In this document: positions 1 to 7,496 of the stretch, one piece after another | Layout of the letters: each line of letters starts with the position of its first letter | Numbering within the stretch: position 1 is the stretch's first letter | NCBI GenBank assembly: GCA_005878415.1 | Contig: VBMM01000029.1 | Location: forward strand, 1-33,836 | DNA: 33,836 bases | Origin: Methanobacteriota archaeon | Lineage (GTDB): Archaea; Thermoplasmatota; Thermoplasmata; RBG-16-68-12 | Reading direction: 5' to 3' | Notes under the pieces: model-generated | The model's input: only the letters and a program-made list of their open reading frames with translations | Told to the model about the DNA's origin: nothing | Databases searched by the model: none | Program-made: the position numbers and the translations under genes

Positions 1-432
1 ATCCGAGACGGCGCACTGCTCGTCGTGCGGAGGACGTACGGCCCCTCGAAGGGCCTCTGGACGATTCCCTCCGGCTACCTCGAGCCAGGCGAGTCGATCG
101 TGCAGGCGGTCGAGAGGGAGGTTCGTGAGGAGACGGCAGTCGCGGCCCGCGCGGAATCGATCGTCGGCGTTCGGAACCGCGTCGCCGGAGAGGCAAACGA
201 CACCTTCCTCGTCTTCGCGATGGCGTACGAATCCGGTGAGCCCCGGCCCGATGGCCGGGAGGTGAGCGAGGCCGCCTTCCGTCCGCTCGATGAGGTATCG
301 CGGTCGGAGGACTCAGCTCCGTTCAGGCGCGCAATCGTCCCGAAGCTCATGCGGGCCCGCGGCATGCGCCTGGATGTCTACGCTCCGTCGCGGGACGGCT
401 CGGGGACGCTCGCGTATCTCCTGTACATCTAG
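1..432 (+). CDS. Nudix hydrolase, 5' partial
   Basis: The reading frame is open from base 1, so the gene starts left of the window. The visible 143 residues hold a Nudix box: a Gly, then Glu six residues on, then REVREE at the end, which matches the G-x5-E-x7-REUxEE pattern that binds divalent metal. Only the penultimate Gly of the box is replaced, by Ala. Family members hydrolyse nucleoside diphosphates linked to another moiety; the substrate cannot be told from this. The segment just before the box (WTIPSGYLEPGES) is typical of ADP-ribose or NADH pyrophosphatase-like members. The gene ends 40 bases before the next gene, which has its own promoter-like box, so the two are probably separate units. 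Confidence 0.85.
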   Translation: MRDGALLVVRRTYGPSKGLWTIPSGYLEPGESIVQAVEREVREETAVAARAESIVGVRNRVAGEANDTFLVFAMAYESGEPRPDGREVSEAAFRPLDEVSRSEDSAPFRRAIVPKLMRARGMRLDVYAPSRDGSGTLAYLLYI

Positions 433-440
433 AGGCCGCG

Positions 441-450
441 AAAGCCTTTA
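441..450 (+). promoter_or_regulatory. TATA-like box for threonylcarbamoyl-AMP synthase gene
   Basis: The sequence AAAGCCTTTA is centred about 27 bases before the GTG start at 473. This is the distance expected between an archaeal TATA box and a transcript that begins at or near the start codon, so the mRNA is probably leaderless. Similar boxes lie before several other genes of the window. Confidence 0.5.
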
Positions 451-472
451 GGCGGACCGCCGTTGCGCGGCC

Positions 473-1093
473 GTGGCCATCACGATTGTGGCGCAATCGC
501 TCGGCACGAAGTACGTCCTCGATGCCGCGGCGCTCGACCGCCTCCGGGGGACCTTGAGGACCGGTGGGCTCGTCGTGCATCCGACGGACACGGTGTACGG
601 GCTCGGAGCGGATCCATTCCAGCGGGAGGCCGTGGATCGCGTCTTCGCCGCGAAAGGCCGTCCCCGGGATCAACCGATCTCCATCGCCCTCGCCGAACCC
701 GCTGATGTATTCCGGTATGGTATCAAGTCGGCCATCGCCGAGGCGTTCTGCACGAAGAACCTCCCGGGTCCCTTCACGGTCGTCTTGCGCGCGACGAGGG
801 ACGCGCCGGCGCCCGTCGTCGCGACGGACGGCCGGATCGCGATCCGCGTCCCGGCTCACCCGATCCCGCGTCTCCTCGCGAAGGCGTACGGTCCGATCAC
901 GTCGACGAGCGCGAACCTCCACGGTCGACCTTCTCCCGTGACGTGTGTGGAGGCGCACGAGCAGCTCGGCGATCGCGTCGACGTCTACCTGGACGGAGGC
1001 CCGACGCCGCTCGGCGGCGAGTCGACGGTCGTCGACCTCTCCGGGGATCGGCCAAAGGTCCTTAGGCAAGGGGTCCTTCCGACGGGAGCGTAA
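473..1093 (+). CDS. Threonylcarbamoyl-AMP synthase (Sua5/YciO/YrdC family)
   Basis: The 206-residue protein has the YrdC fold. Seen are the N-terminal HPTDTVYGLG motif, the KGRPRDQPISI motif and the STSAN motif near residue 143, which together bind ATP, threonine and bicarbonate in the family. The enzyme makes threonylcarbamoyl-AMP, the donor for the t6A modification at position 37 of tRNAs that read ANN codons. It is the short form, with only the YrdC domain and no C-terminal Sua5 domain. The start is GTG at 473, chosen because the TATA-like box lies 27 bases upstream and the protein begins there at the usual point. The methionine aminopeptidase gene follows after four bases, so the two are probably co-transcribed. 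Confidence 0.9.
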   Translation: MAITIVAQSLGTKYVLDAAALDRLRGTLRTGGLVVHPTDTVYGLGADPFQREAVDRVFAAKGRPRDQPISIALAEPADVFRYGIKSAIAEAFCTKNLPGPFTVVLRATRDAPAPVVATDGRIAIRVPAHPIPRLLAKAYGPITSTSANLHGRPSPVTCVEAHEQLGDRVDVYLDGGPTPLGGESTVVDLSGDRPKVLRQGVLPTGA

Positions 1094-1097
1094 TCCC

Positions 1098-1985
1098 ATG
1101 GACGCCTCCGCGCGCGAGTCCCTGCTCCGAGCCGGACGGATCTCGCGTGAGGCGCGCGAGCACGCCGCGGGGCTGGTGAAGGAGGGCGCGCTCCTCCTCG
1201 ACGTCGCGGAGGAGGTCGAGGGGCTCTTCCACAAACGCGGCGTGCGTCCGGCGTTCCCGACCTGCATCTCGATCGACAATGTCGCCGCTCACTATACGCC
1301 GACGCACGACGACCCGCTCCGATTCCGGCGGGGGAGCGTCGTCAAGTTGGACCTCGGCGCCCACGTCGACGGCTGGATTGCGGATACCGCGGTGACGGTC
1401 GAGGTCGGGACGCGGAACTGGACGCCGCTCATCCGGGCGTCGGAGCTCGCCTTGCAGACGGCCATCGAGGCGGTCCACGCGGGCGTCGCGACCCAGTCGA
1501 TCGGAGGAGGCATCCGGCGTGCGATCGAGTCCGCCGGGTACCGGCCCGTCCGGAACCTGACCGGACACACGATTGAGCGGTACGTCCTGCACGCGGGCAA
1601 GAGCGTCCCGAACGTGCCGCACGGCCATGATGTGCTCGAGGCCGGCGAGGTCGTCGCAATCGAGCCGTTCGCCTCGGCGGGCGCGGGTCACGTCGAAGGC
1701 CGAAAGACCGGCAACATCTACCGCGTGCTCCGGCCGAACGCGCTCGGCCACGCGGAGGCGGACGACTTCGTGCAGACCTTGGCGAAGGAGTTCAAGACGC
1801 TCCCCTTCGCCGAGCGTTGGGCGCACCGTCTCGACCCGCGCGCACCGGCACTCCTGAACCAGCTCGTGCGGAGCGGGGCCGTGATGACGTACCCCGCGCT
1901 CCTCGATGCCGATGGCGGGATCGTCTCGCAGACGGAGCACACGTTAATCGTCGGCGTGGACGGGGCGGACGTCACGACCGCGTGA
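1098..1985 (+). CDS. map: Methionine aminopeptidase, archaeal type II
   Basis: This 295-residue enzyme removes the initiator methionine from nascent proteins. All metal and catalytic residues of the family are visible: His65 (AAHY), Asp85 and Asp96 eleven residues apart (LDLG...ADTA), His157 (GHTIE), Glu189 (IEPF) and the final Glu in TEHT. The length and the insertion before the last metal ligand fit the type II enzymes of archaea and eukaryotes. The ATG at 1098 starts four bases after the stop of the Sua5-type gene. An upstream in-frame extension to 945 only overlaps that gene and lacks family similarity, so it is not used. The protein appears complete. Confidence 0.93.
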   Translation: MDASARESLLRAGRISREAREHAAGLVKEGALLLDVAEEVEGLFHKRGVRPAFPTCISIDNVAAHYTPTHDDPLRFRRGSVVKLDLGAHVDGWIADTAVTVEVGTRNWTPLIRASELALQTAIEAVHAGVATQSIGGGIRRAIESAGYRPVRNLTGHTIERYVLHAGKSVPNVPHGHDVLEAGEVVAIEPFASAGAGHVEGRKTGNIYRVLRPNALGHAEADDFVQTLAKEFKTLPFAERWAHRLDPRAPALLNQLVRSGAVMTYPALLDADGGIVSQTEHTLIVGVDGADVTTA

Positions 1986-1995
1986 GGCTCGGAAC

Positions 1996-2004
1996 GTTTA
2001 TTAT
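1996..2004 (+). promoter_or_regulatory. TATA-like box for DUF211 gene
   Basis: GTTTATTAT lies about 45 bases before the TTG start at 2046. A GGAG Shine-Dalgarno-like sequence at 2032-2035 lies between them, so a short-leader transcript is likely here rather than a leaderless one. Confidence 0.45.
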
Positions 2005-2045
2005 CGAACGCCCCCATCGACGCCGTCCCTCGGAGCGGCCATCGG

Positions 2046-2339
2046 TTGAGCGACATCAAGCGGATCGTCCTGGACGTGCTGAAGCCTCACAAGCCATCCC
2101 TCGTGGACATGTCGCTCCGGCTGAGCGGCCTTAAGGGGGTCGACGGCGTGAGCCTCACCCTCGACGAGGTCGACCAGGAGACCGAGAGCGTGAAGGTGAC
2201 GATCGAGGGGTCATCGATCAACTACCCGAGCGTGGAGGAGGCGTTGCGGGAGCTCGGCGCCGTCATCCACTCCGTCGACCTGGTCTCGTCGGGCAAGCGG
2301 CTCGTGGAGGACGTCCGCACAGGCCAGGACCATGGCTGA
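2046..2339 (+). CDS. DUF211 family protein
   Basis: The 97-residue protein matches the archaeal DUF211 family, small ferredoxin-like (beta-alpha-beta) proteins of unknown role. Recognisable are the start IKRIVLDVLKPHKPS, the GVDGVSLTLDEVDQETE segment and the INYPSVEEALRELGAVIHSVDLVSSGK end. The usual family length is about 90-100 residues, so it is complete. The start is TTG at 2046, with GGAG ten bases upstream. It ends 15 bases before the end of the oppositely oriented SRP19 remnant. Confidence 0.85.
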   Translation: MSDIKRIVLDVLKPHKPSLVDMSLRLSGLKGVDGVSLTLDEVDQETESVKVTIEGSSINYPSVEEALRELGAVIHSVDLVSSGKRLVEDVRTGQDHG

Positions 2340-2353
2340 TCCGCGGCGCGGTC

Positions 2354-2571
2354 CTATCGGGCGTCCTTGATCCGTTGGGCGACCTTCTGCACGATCGACG
2401 TCTTGAAATAGTCCGTGGCTCGAGCCCGAGCGCCTTGGCGGCGGTCGCAATCTCCTGCACGGTCGGCGATTCCACGGCCCACCGCTTCGCGACCCGTCGG
2501 CCATCGTCCCGCGAACGTCCGAGGTCGAAATACGCCGGATACAGGACGATCGGGCGGTCTCCCTTCGGCAT
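2354..2571 (-). pseudogene. srp19: SRP19 (signal recognition particle 19 kDa protein), frameshifted with internal gap
   Basis: From ATG at 2571 the minus strand reads PIVLYPAYFDLGRSRDDGRR, then KRWAVESPTVQEIATAAKALGLEP. This is a clear SRP19 N-terminal half, which binds 7S RNA and helps load SRP54. After about residue 52 the frame turns to noise. A different frame then gives DYFKTSIVQKVAQRIKDAR and a TAG at 2354-2356, which looks like the normal basic C-terminal helix. The conserved middle with YPR and WW residues is absent, so some 20-30 codons seem lost along with the frame. Archaeal SRP19 is normally about 90-105 residues. The protein is normally needed in archaea, so an assembly gap is as likely as true decay. 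Confidence 0.7.
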
Positions 2572-2598
2572 GGGCGCCGTCGGAATCACGACGCCGCC

Positions 2599-2608
2599 AT
2601 AAGCCTTT
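2599..2608 (-). promoter_or_regulatory. TATA-like box between SRP19 and tldD
   Basis: ATAAGCCTTT (AAAGGCTTAT on the minus strand) sits about 32 bases upstream of the SRP19 start on the minus strand and about 79 bases before tldD. The spacing suits SRP19 better. It could serve tldD only with a leader of about 50 bases. Confidence 0.4.
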
Positions 2609-2682
2609 GGTCGGCCGCCTTGCGCCGCCGATATCTTCATTCCCGCGGCCGCTCTGTCCGGCCCGATTTCCGGGGGAGCACG

Positions 2683-4101
2683 ATGGAGGACGACCGCTCG
2701 GAGCTCGTGGATTTCGCGGTGGACTACGCGACCAAGAGAGGGGCCTCGTACGCCGAGGCCCGCTACGAGCGCCACGACCAGGAGTCGTTCATCCTGAAGA
2801 ACGGAGTCCTCGACGCCCTCTACATCGGCGACGATCGGGGGATCGGTGTGCGGGTCCTCGTCGATGGCGCCCTCGGATTCACGGCGACGAACTCGCTGGC
2901 GAAGCCGGACGTACGTGGAATCGTCGACGACGCGGTGAAGATTGCGAAGGCATCCCGAAGGAAATCGAGGATCGTCTTCGCCCACGAGGACGCGATCACG
3001 ATGAATTGGGCCGTCCCGGAGCAGAAAAAGCTCGCGGACGTCCCGGTTGAGGACAAGATCGCGGAGATCCGGTCGGTGGACGCGGACCTGACCGCGCTCG
3101 GATTCAAGATCCCGGCCCGCACCTTCCAGCTCAGCAACAATCGGATTTCGAAGTATTTCGCGAACTCGGAAGGGTCCCGCATCCGGTCGTACAGCCCGCG
3201 GCTGCGGGCGCTCTACTTCCTCACGGTCATGGCCGAGGGAGGCGTCGAGCAGACGCATCGGAACTACGGCTGGTCCGGCGGTTGGGAAGGCGTACGGATG
3301 TGGGACCTCAGCAAGCGCGTGCTCGATGAAGCTCGCTCCATGCAACGGTCGCTGACGGAGGGCAAGAAATCCCCGGAGGGGAAGATGGACCTCGTCGCGG
3401 GACCTCAGGTCGCCGGGATCGCCTCCCACGAGTCGTGCGGCCATCCGACGGAGGCGGACCGCGTCCTCGGACGCGAGGCGAGCCAGGCCGGGAAGTCGTT
3501 CATTCCCCCCGACGGCGCGGGGATGCGGGTCGGATCCGAGGTGGTCAACGTCGTCGACGATCCGACCGTCGAGCACTCGATCGCGTACTACGCCACGGAT
3601 GACGAGGGCGTCAAGGCGAGGCGGCGATATCTGTACAAGGAGGGCCGCGTGGCGGAGTTCCTCCATAATCGGGAAACGGCAGCGGCGCTCGGGACCCGGA
3701 GCAACGGCGCCTCACGGGCGGTCAACTACAACGTCGAGGCGATCGTCCGAATGGCGAACACCTTCGTCGAGCCGAAGGACTACGCCGTCGACGAGATGCT
3801 CGAGGATGTGAAGTTCGGCGTGTACATGAAGAGCTTCATGGAATGGAACATCGACGACAAGCGCTACAATGCGAAATACGCGGGCCGCGAGGCATACCTC
3901 ATCGAGAACGGGGAAGTCAAGCATCCCGTCCGCGGGACCGTCATCGAGCTCACGACCCCCGCGTTCTGGTCGGCCGTCGACGCCGTCGGGAAGGATCTCG
4001 AGTGCGAGGCGGGTTTCTGCGGCAAGTCCGATCCGGGACAGGCGCTCGACGCGAGCATGGGTGGCCCGACGATCCGCCTCCGCAACGTGTATCTGAGGTG
4101 A
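2683..4101 (+). CDS. tldD: TldD-type metalloprotease subunit
   Basis: The 472-residue protein carries the TldD active-site motif HExxxH (His249, Glu250, His254 in SHESCGHPTE) and the conserved C-terminal GFCGK segment with Cys446. TldD and TldE form a cytoplasmic metallopeptidase that opens and digests peptides. It is known for microcin B17 maturation and CcdA removal in bacteria, and is widespread in archaea. The ATG at 2683 has a strong GGGGGAG sequence five to ten bases upstream and gives the usual N-terminus (ELVDFAVDYATKRGASYAEAR). The tldE gene follows after four bases, so the pair forms an operon, which supports a working complex. Confidence 0.93.
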   Translation: MEDDRSELVDFAVDYATKRGASYAEARYERHDQESFILKNGVLDALYIGDDRGIGVRVLVDGALGFTATNSLAKPDVRGIVDDAVKIAKASRRKSRIVFAHEDAITMNWAVPEQKKLADVPVEDKIAEIRSVDADLTALGFKIPARTFQLSNNRISKYFANSEGSRIRSYSPRLRALYFLTVMAEGGVEQTHRNYGWSGGWEGVRMWDLSKRVLDEARSMQRSLTEGKKSPEGKMDLVAGPQVAGIASHESCGHPTEADRVLGREASQAGKSFIPPDGAGMRVGSEVVNVVDDPTVEHSIAYYATDDEGVKARRRYLYKEGRVAEFLHNRETAAALGTRSNGASRAVNYNVEAIVRMANTFVEPKDYAVDEMLEDVKFGVYMKSFMEWNIDDKRYNAKYAGREAYLIENGEVKHPVRGTVIELTTPAFWSAVDAVGKDLECEAGFCGKSDPGQALDASMGGPTIRLRNVYLR

Positions 4102-4105
4102 TCCG

Positions 4106-5419
4106 ATGGAAGACATCGCCTCCCGAATCGTCGAGAAGGCCATCTCGCTCGGCTGTCAGGATGCGGTCGCCGACGTCGTGGCGAACCGCTCGTACCAGAT
4201 CCGTTTCGCCCGGAACGAGCCAGTGATCAGCAATCGCTGGCGCGAATCCAGCGCGTCCGTCTTCTTCGTGTACCGGAAGCGGGTGCTCGCGAGCGACATC
4301 AAAGACCTCTCGCGGGCGGACGAAGCGGTCGAACGCCTCGTGAAGATTGCCAAAGGCTCTCAGGAGAATCCGGACTACGCCGGCATCGCAAAAGGCCCGT
4401 TCAAGTATGCCCGCACGCGACCGGACCCCAAGGTGGTGGCCCTCGATGAAGGCGGCAAATACGTCGAGGCGGCGATCGGCGGTGCGTTGGACGAAGGCGC
4501 GAAGGAATGCGCCGGATCGTTCTGGAAGTACGAAGACGAACACTTTCTCTCGACCTCGAACGGCGCGGAATCCCACGACCACCGCGCGAGCCTCTACCTG
4601 TCGATCCGGGCCCTCGTCGCCCTCGAGTCGAGCGGCCACGGTGTCGCCGCCGCGACGAAGCTCTCCCGGTTCGATCCAGCGAAGGCGGGCCACAAGGCCG
4701 GTCGCATCGCGGTGCTCGCGCGCGATCCGAAACCGGGCAAGCCCGGGCGCTATCCCGTCATCTTCGACCCGTTGATCTTCGGCTCGCTATCGGACCAAGT
4801 CGGCGGGCGCCTCAGCGCCTGGGCCGTGCTCGCGGGGTTCTCGCCGTTCGGCAAGAAAGTCGGCAAGGCGGTCGCCTCGTCGCAATTCACCCTTTACGAG
4901 GACGGATCCGCCGACTCGATTGGCCGCAAGCGATTCGACGCAGAAGGCGTGCCCACGCGGAGGAACGTGCTCGTGAACAAGGGCGTCCTGAAGACCTACC
5001 TTCACAACACGACGACCGCAAAGAAGTTCAAGGCGAGGACCACGGGCAACGCGGGACTCGTCTCGCCCGAGCCGCACGCGCTCTTCGTGAAGCCCGGCGA
5101 CTGGACGAAGGACGAGATCTTCTCGGAGGTCAAGGATGGACTCTGGCTCACCAACACGTGGTACACTCGCTTCCAATCGTACGTCACGGGCGACTTCTCG
5201 ACGATCCCGAGGGACGGCATCTTCCACATCCGGAAAGGAGAGGTCGTCGAGACCTGGAAGGACGTTCGGTTGACCGACAACCTCCTCCGCATGATGAAGA
5301 ACATCGAGGCGCTGAGCAACAAGCCTGAACAGATGATGTGGTGGGCCGAAGTCAGCATCCCGAACTTCGTGCCCTATGCCCTGATCAAGGACGTCGGCAT
5401 CACGAAGTCCGCGGAATGA
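4106..5419 (+). CDS. tldE: TldE/PmbA-type peptidase subunit
   Basis: The 437-residue protein is homologous to TldD over its length but lacks the HExxxH motif, as is normal for TldE (PmbA), the non-catalytic half of the TldD/E peptidase. Typical segments are the N-terminal SYQIRFARN, the KTYLHNTTTAKKF region and TGNAGLVSPEP, followed by the C-terminal SIPRDGIFHIRKGEVV-like stretch (here TIPRDG). The ATG at 4106 lies four bases after the tldD stop, so translation is probably coupled. The protein is complete. It ends six bases before the end of the opposite S8e gene. Confidence 0.92.
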   Translation: MEDIASRIVEKAISLGCQDAVADVVANRSYQIRFARNEPVISNRWRESSASVFFVYRKRVLASDIKDLSRADEAVERLVKIAKGSQENPDYAGIAKGPFKYARTRPDPKVVALDEGGKYVEAAIGGALDEGAKECAGSFWKYEDEHFLSTSNGAESHDHRASLYLSIRALVALESSGHGVAAATKLSRFDPAKAGHKAGRIAVLARDPKPGKPGRYPVIFDPLIFGSLSDQVGGRLSAWAVLAGFSPFGKKVGKAVASSQFTLYEDGSADSIGRKRFDAEGVPTRRNVLVNKGVLKTYLHNTTTAKKFKARTTGNAGLVSPEPHALFVKPGDWTKDEIFSEVKDGLWLTNTWYTRFQSYVTGDFSTIPRDGIFHIRKGEVVETWKDVRLTDNLLRMMKNIEALSNKPEQMMWWAEVSIPNFVPYALIKDVGITKSAE

Positions 5420-5425
5420 GCCCGT

Positions 5426-5818
5426 CTAGCTCGCCGGGCCCTCGATGAGGACCGCGTTGATCACGCCGTCCTGGCCCGGACGCGACGTGACCCGGGCGAG
5501 GCCGATCTCCGTCTGAACCGTCGCGCCGCGCGTGATGATGTTCCGGGTGACGAAGTTCGGATTCGACGGGTTCGCCTTCACGGTGATGATCTTGACCTTC
5601 TTCGTGGCGGCCGTGCGGCGGTCGAGGACGTTCGCGTGCTCCGCCTTCAGGATGCGGACCTTCCGGTTCCCGCCTTTCGTTCGGTAGAGTTTGAGGCGCT
5701 GCGGCCCGATGAACGCGTACTGTTGCTCCCGACCGATTTCTCGCTTGCGCTTCTTCCGCAGCGGTCGATATCGACCGCCGGTCGGCTTCCGTTTCGAACG
5801 TCCTTGCCAGAGGGCCAC
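5426..5818 (-). CDS. rps8e: 30S ribosomal protein S8e
   Basis: The 130-residue basic protein has the S8e hallmarks: the start WQGRSKRKPTGGR, the region RKKRKREIGRE, and a C-terminal RPGQDGVINAVL segment. It is a structural protein of the archaeal and eukaryotic small ribosomal subunit. The length matches the short archaeal form of about 125-130 residues. The start is GTG at 5818 with GAGG at 5826-5829 upstream. A TATA-like CATATAG lies near 5855-5861. It is convergent with tldE and has its own promoter, apart from the presenilin gene that lies upstream on the same strand. Confidence 0.95.
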   Translation of the reverse strand: MALWQGRSKRKPTGGRYRPLRKKRKREIGREQQYAFIGPQRLKLYRTKGGNRKVRILKAEHANVLDRRTAATKKVKIITVKANPSNPNFVTRNIITRGATVQTEIGLARVTSRPGQDGVINAVLIEGPAS

Positions 5819-5854
5819 GATCGACCTCGAGGGATGCGTCCCAAGGACCCGGGT

Positions 5855-5861
5855 CTATATG
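5855..5861 (-). promoter_or_regulatory. TATA-like box for S8e
   Basis: CATATAG on the minus strand is centred about 40 bases before the GTG start of S8e. A GAGG Shine-Dalgarno-like sequence lies in between, which suggests a leader of about a dozen bases. Confidence 0.4.
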
Positions 5862-5873
5862 ACGATTGCGCCG

Positions 5874-6827
5874 CTAGCCGAGGTTGAGATAGCCGTACGC
5901 GAGGACGTTCGCGATGAGGAACCCAAGGACCGCGCCGCCGTTCAGGAGAGGGAGGCCGGCTTGGGGCTTCCCCCTCAGGACGAAGCGCATCAGGAACAGA
6001 AACCCAAGCAGGCTGCCGACGACCGTCGCGATAGAGATCCACACGTTTGAGGCGATCCCGATGAAGTCGCCACCGGAAGGCGACAAAAACGTGAATGCGG
6101 AGACGCTCAGGATCCCCGGGATGATGAGGTCGCCAAGACCAATGAACATCGCCTCTCGTTCCTCCCCGGACGCGACCTGCTCTTTCAGGCTCTTCTGTTC
6201 CCGGAACGAGTAGCCGGCTTTCTTCGGGATCACGAGGAGGATCGGGAGACGCTGGCTCGTGAGTTCGTCCGCGAGCGTGATCATGTGCTTTGTCCGGTAG
6301 ACGGCCCAGGCGTCGTACACCGCGAGGGCGAAGAGGAGCAGGATCGCGGGCACGATGCCGAACGAGATCCCGAGGATCGCGGTCACGCCCGCCGCGGTCA
6401 TGATCCCGACGGCATCGACGACGTACCACTCGGGGAACTTCACGAGCACGTATACGATGAGCCCCGCCAGGACGAACGAGATCAGCGTGGACACGTTGAC
6501 CAACAAATCACCGTCGATCGCGCCGCCGGAGGCATAGTAGAGTCCGAAGTAGAGAGGGAGCAGGAGGATGAACGCGAGGGTGACAAAGATCGAGGCCATG
6601 ATCACGTACTTCGCGAGATTCTGGCGGCGGTAGCGTACGAGGCCGAGGATCACGGCGGTGAAAGCGAGGATCATGACGATGTATACGGCCGTGTTCGTCA
6701 CGTCCGCGGGGTTCGAGAACGCCTGGAAGCCGCCCGCGAAGAATAGGGGCGAGAGGGCGATCGCGAGGATCTGGCTCCCTACGAGAATCGCGGCCATCGC
6801 CGCAATCGGGGCGTACTCCCGGCGCAT
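5874..6827 (-). CDS. Presenilin/signal-peptide-peptidase-type intramembrane aspartyl protease
   Basis: This 317-residue protein has about nine hydrophobic segments and the full active-site signature of the A22 family: YD with Asp172 at the end of one segment, GLGD with Asp233 in the next, and a PAL-like GLPLL at 291-295. Between the two aspartates lies a charged loop of about 50 residues. Relatives cut transmembrane helices of signal peptides or membrane proteins within the bilayer. The ATG at 6827 lies eight bases after the stop of aIF2-beta on the same strand, so the two are probably co-transcribed. Its natural substrates cannot be told from sequence. Confidence 0.9.
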   Translation of the reverse strand: MRREYAPIAAMAAILVGSQILAIALSPLFFAGGFQAFSNPADVTNTAVYIVMILAFTAVILGLVRYRRQNLAKYVIMASIFVTLAFILLLPLYFGLYYASGGAIDGDLLVNVSTLISFVLAGLIVYVLVKFPEWYVVDAVGIMTAAGVTAILGISFGIVPAILLLFALAVYDAWAVYRTKHMITLADELTSQRLPILLVIPKKAGYSFREQKSLKEQVASGEEREAMFIGLGDLIIPGILSVSAFTFLSPSGGDFIGIASNVWISIATVVGSLLGFLFLMRFVLRGKPQAGLPLLNGGAVLGFLIANVLAYGYLNLG

Positions 6828-6834
6828 GGGCCGC

Positions 6835-7455
6835 CTACTCCCGTGTCACGCGTCCGAACGCCACGGTCCCGGCGATCTTCTCGATGAACACCTTCACGAT
6901 CGCGCCCTTCGCGGTCCCGGGCACGTAAATCACGTACCTGTCGAGTTTCGCGATCCCGTCGCCCTTCTTCCCGATGTCTTGGATCATCAGCTCGTAGACT
7001 TTGCCCTCGACGAGGGGCGCTTCCTCGACCTTCGCGGCCTTCTTGACCGCCTTCACGGGCCGCCGGGCGCCGCATGCGTCGCATTCGAGCATCGCGATGC
7101 GGTCCTCTTTCACGAGACGCGTGTCGGGGCGGCCGCACTCTTGGCACAGGACGTACGCGTCGACGTAGGACTTGATTCGCTCTTCGAGCTGTTGCGCCGT
7201 GACCTTGCTCTTGAACACGACCCGCCGCCCTTCCAGCGCTCCCGCGGTCCCGAGCTCCCGTAGAAGGTACGTGAGGACCATGTCCGGGTCCCGCCGGATC
7301 GCGCCGACGATGTCCTCGAAGTTCCGGAGGATCGTCGTCTTCCCCTCGATCACGACGTCGGGGGCCGGGACCTGGAATCGCTCACCGCTGCTGAGCGCGG
7401 CCGGGAGAGCCTTCTTCGCGCGAGTGAGGAGCTGGTCGTAACTGAACGTAGACAC
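6835..7455 (-). CDS. Translation initiation factor aIF2 subunit beta with C-terminal TRAM domain
   Basis: The 206-residue protein begins with the aIF2-beta core (residues about 1-105, with PAPDVVIEGKTTILRNFEDI), followed by a four-cysteine zinc ribbon (CQEC...CDAC). A TRAM domain of about 60 residues then closes the protein (LVEGKVYELMIQDIGKKG onward, ending with GTVAFGRVTRE). aIF2 brings initiator tRNA to the small subunit; TRAM is an RNA-binding beta-barrel found in tRNA-modifying enzymes. The fusion is longer than the standard subunit of about 140 residues. The start is GTG at 7455, where a TATA-like AACCTTTAAA lies about 30 bases upstream. In-frame sequence further upstream overlaps CTP synthase and is not coding. 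Confidence 0.92.
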   Translation of the reverse strand: MSTFSYDQLLTRAKKALPAALSSGERFQVPAPDVVIEGKTTILRNFEDIVGAIRRDPDMVLTYLLRELGTAGALEGRRVVFKSKVTAQQLEERIKSYVDAYVLCQECGRPDTRLVKEDRIAMLECDACGARRPVKAVKKAAKVEEAPLVEGKVYELMIQDIGKKGDGIAKLDRYVIYVPGTAKGAIVKVFIEKIAGTVAFGRVTRE

Positions 7456-7480
7456 GAAGGACGACGAAGCCCGGGGTCGG

Positions 7481-7490
7481 TTTAAAGGTT
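7481..7490 (-). promoter_or_regulatory. TATA-like box for aIF2-beta
   Basis: AACCTTTAAA on the minus strand is centred about 30 bases before the GTG start at 7455, which fits a leaderless or nearly leaderless transcript. It lies in the 41-base gap after CTP synthase, so aIF2-beta can be expressed independently of it. Confidence 0.5.
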
Positions 7491-7496
7491 GCGGGC

